From contig DWUW01000287.1 in NCBI GenBank assembly GCA_019120525.1, forward strand, positions 1-5,951: DNA of 5,951 nucleotides. Direction: 5' to 3'. This stretch comes from Candidatus Eisenbergiella stercorigallinarum (lineage in GTDB: Bacteria > Bacillota > Clostridia > Lachnospirales > Lachnospiraceae). The notes under the pieces were generated by a model. That model was not told the DNA's origin. It saw nothing but the letters and a program-made list of their open reading frames with translations, and made no database searches. Made by a program: the position numbers and the translations under genes. This document shows, piece after piece, positions 5,774 to 5,951 of the stretch (positions are counted from its first letter, which is position 1; each line of letters begins with the position of its first letter).

Positions 5774-5844
5774 ATAGCATGAAACCGTCTGGTTTGGTAT
5801 AATTGAATTGACCAAAAACAATTACAACCGGAGGCTCATGCTAT
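5774..5844 (+). repeat. 9-bp inverted repeat spanning promoter and start codon of the transposase-like ORF
   Basis: ATAGCATGA at 5774-5782 is the exact reverse complement of TCATGCTAT at 5836-5844. The right arm covers the bases between the Shine-Dalgarno sequence and the ATG, plus the first two bases of the start codon. The left arm lies upstream of the -10 box (5798-5803), so only transcripts entering from outside would contain both arms and could fold. Such RNA would hide the start codon. This geometry is known from IS10 and IS50, where it stops outside transcription from activating the transposase. Confidence 0.6.
5795..5803 (+). promoter_or_regulatory. Extended -10 promoter (TGGTATAAT) of the transposase-like ORF
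   Basis: A perfect TATAAT at 5798-5803 is preceded by TGG, giving a full extended -10 element. The -35 position 17 bases upstream (TAGCAT, 5775-5780) is poor, which is usual for extended -10 promoters. Transcription would begin near 5810, about 33 bases before the ATG at 5843. A small hairpin, AAACC-GTCT-GGTTT (5782-5795), occupies the spacer. Confidence 0.6.
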
Positions 5845-5932
5845 GAATAACAGTATAACACAAACGAACCAAAATGATAAGCAGATTTCAAAATCTATTA
5901 AAAGATTTTTTCCCGACTTTGCCACTTTATAG
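5843..5932 (+). pseudogene. 5' remnant of an IS transposase gene (29 codons, then stop)
   Basis: ATG at 5843 follows GGAGG (5830-5834) at 8 bases, with the extended -10 promoter upstream. The product starts MNNSITQTNQNDKQISKSI and continues to KRFF, then PDFATL and TAG at 5930-5932. The Asn/Gln-rich start leading into an IKRFF motif resembles the N-terminus of IS4-like (DDE) transposases of Clostridia, where the sequence would continue for several hundred residues. Here it breaks after RFF. The +1 frame stays open to the window edge (TLPLYRKRIFQK after RFFP), so either a frameshift or a junction to unrelated sequence lies near 5910-5915. The family call is by recollection. The good promoter and ribosome binding site suggest recent loss, but no functional enzyme could be made from this frame. 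Confidence 0.5.
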
Positions 5933-5951
5933 AAAACGAATCTTCCAGAAA

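Larger units (their letters stand above)
5700..5951 (+). mobile_element. Probable 5' end of a damaged insertion sequence
   Basis: The stretch combines AT-rich DNA, a transposase-like 5' fragment, an extended -10 promoter and a fold-back inverted repeat, all typical of an IS end. The left boundary is not resolved: I cannot see a terminal inverted repeat because the other end of the element is outside the window. If the end lies near 5700, the element would abut the XRE gene and supply or replace its promoter region. If it lies near 5770, the half-site array belongs to the XRE gene. Confidence 0.35.

Noticed and set aside
1..5951. CRISPR array, tRNA or rRNA genes
   Set aside because: No regularly spaced repeats and no cloverleaf or rRNA-like sequence were noticed on either strand.

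Overview
The window looks like chromosome from an anaerobic gut Clostridia species, most likely Lachnospiraceae or close. The reasons are strong AGGAGG-type ribosome binding sites, a GC-rich core with Firmicutes-type promoters, a short purine formyltransferase C-terminus of the kind seen in Clostridia, and a HipA-like kinase with an N-terminal module I associate with Clostridia. This placement rests on recognising protein families by eye; no search was run.

Left part (1-1026): the 3' end of a PurH-type AICAR formyltransferase gene, then 17 bp later a small flavodoxin-fold NAD(P)H oxidoreductase with a TTG start, probably co-transcribed. Middle (1027-3655): a 10-bp inverted repeat lies in front of a complete GH2 beta-mannosidase with both catalytic glutamates intact. 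It has no visible signal peptide, so it should act in the cytoplasm on imported mannosides. Next (3656-5280): a monocistronic HipA-like kinase gene with a recognisable promoter and a palindrome at the predicted transcription start. The kinase core is intact, but it ends in a tail of about 50 residues that resembles the C-terminus of RelB/PHD-type antitoxins. That tail is encoded by much more AT-rich DNA than the kinase core.

Right part (5281-5951): an AT-rich, mosaic accessory region. It holds a GC hairpin, a 38-codon minus-strand ORF with a very good ribosome binding site that looks like the start of a truncated gene, and a minus-strand XRE-type repressor convergent with the HipA-like gene. 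Next come an array of AGTG/CACT half-sites and a plus-strand extended -10 promoter driving a 29-codon ORF that resembles the start of an IS transposase and then breaks off. A 9-bp inverted repeat joins the region upstream of that promoter to the start codon, the geometry expected for fold-back inhibition of read-through transposase expression.

The purine, oxidoreductase and mannosidase genes are ordinary. The points worth a second look are the HipA-like protein with its antitoxin-like tail, its lack of an adjacent upstream HipB, the convergent XRE gene, and the fold-back structure in the broken IS.
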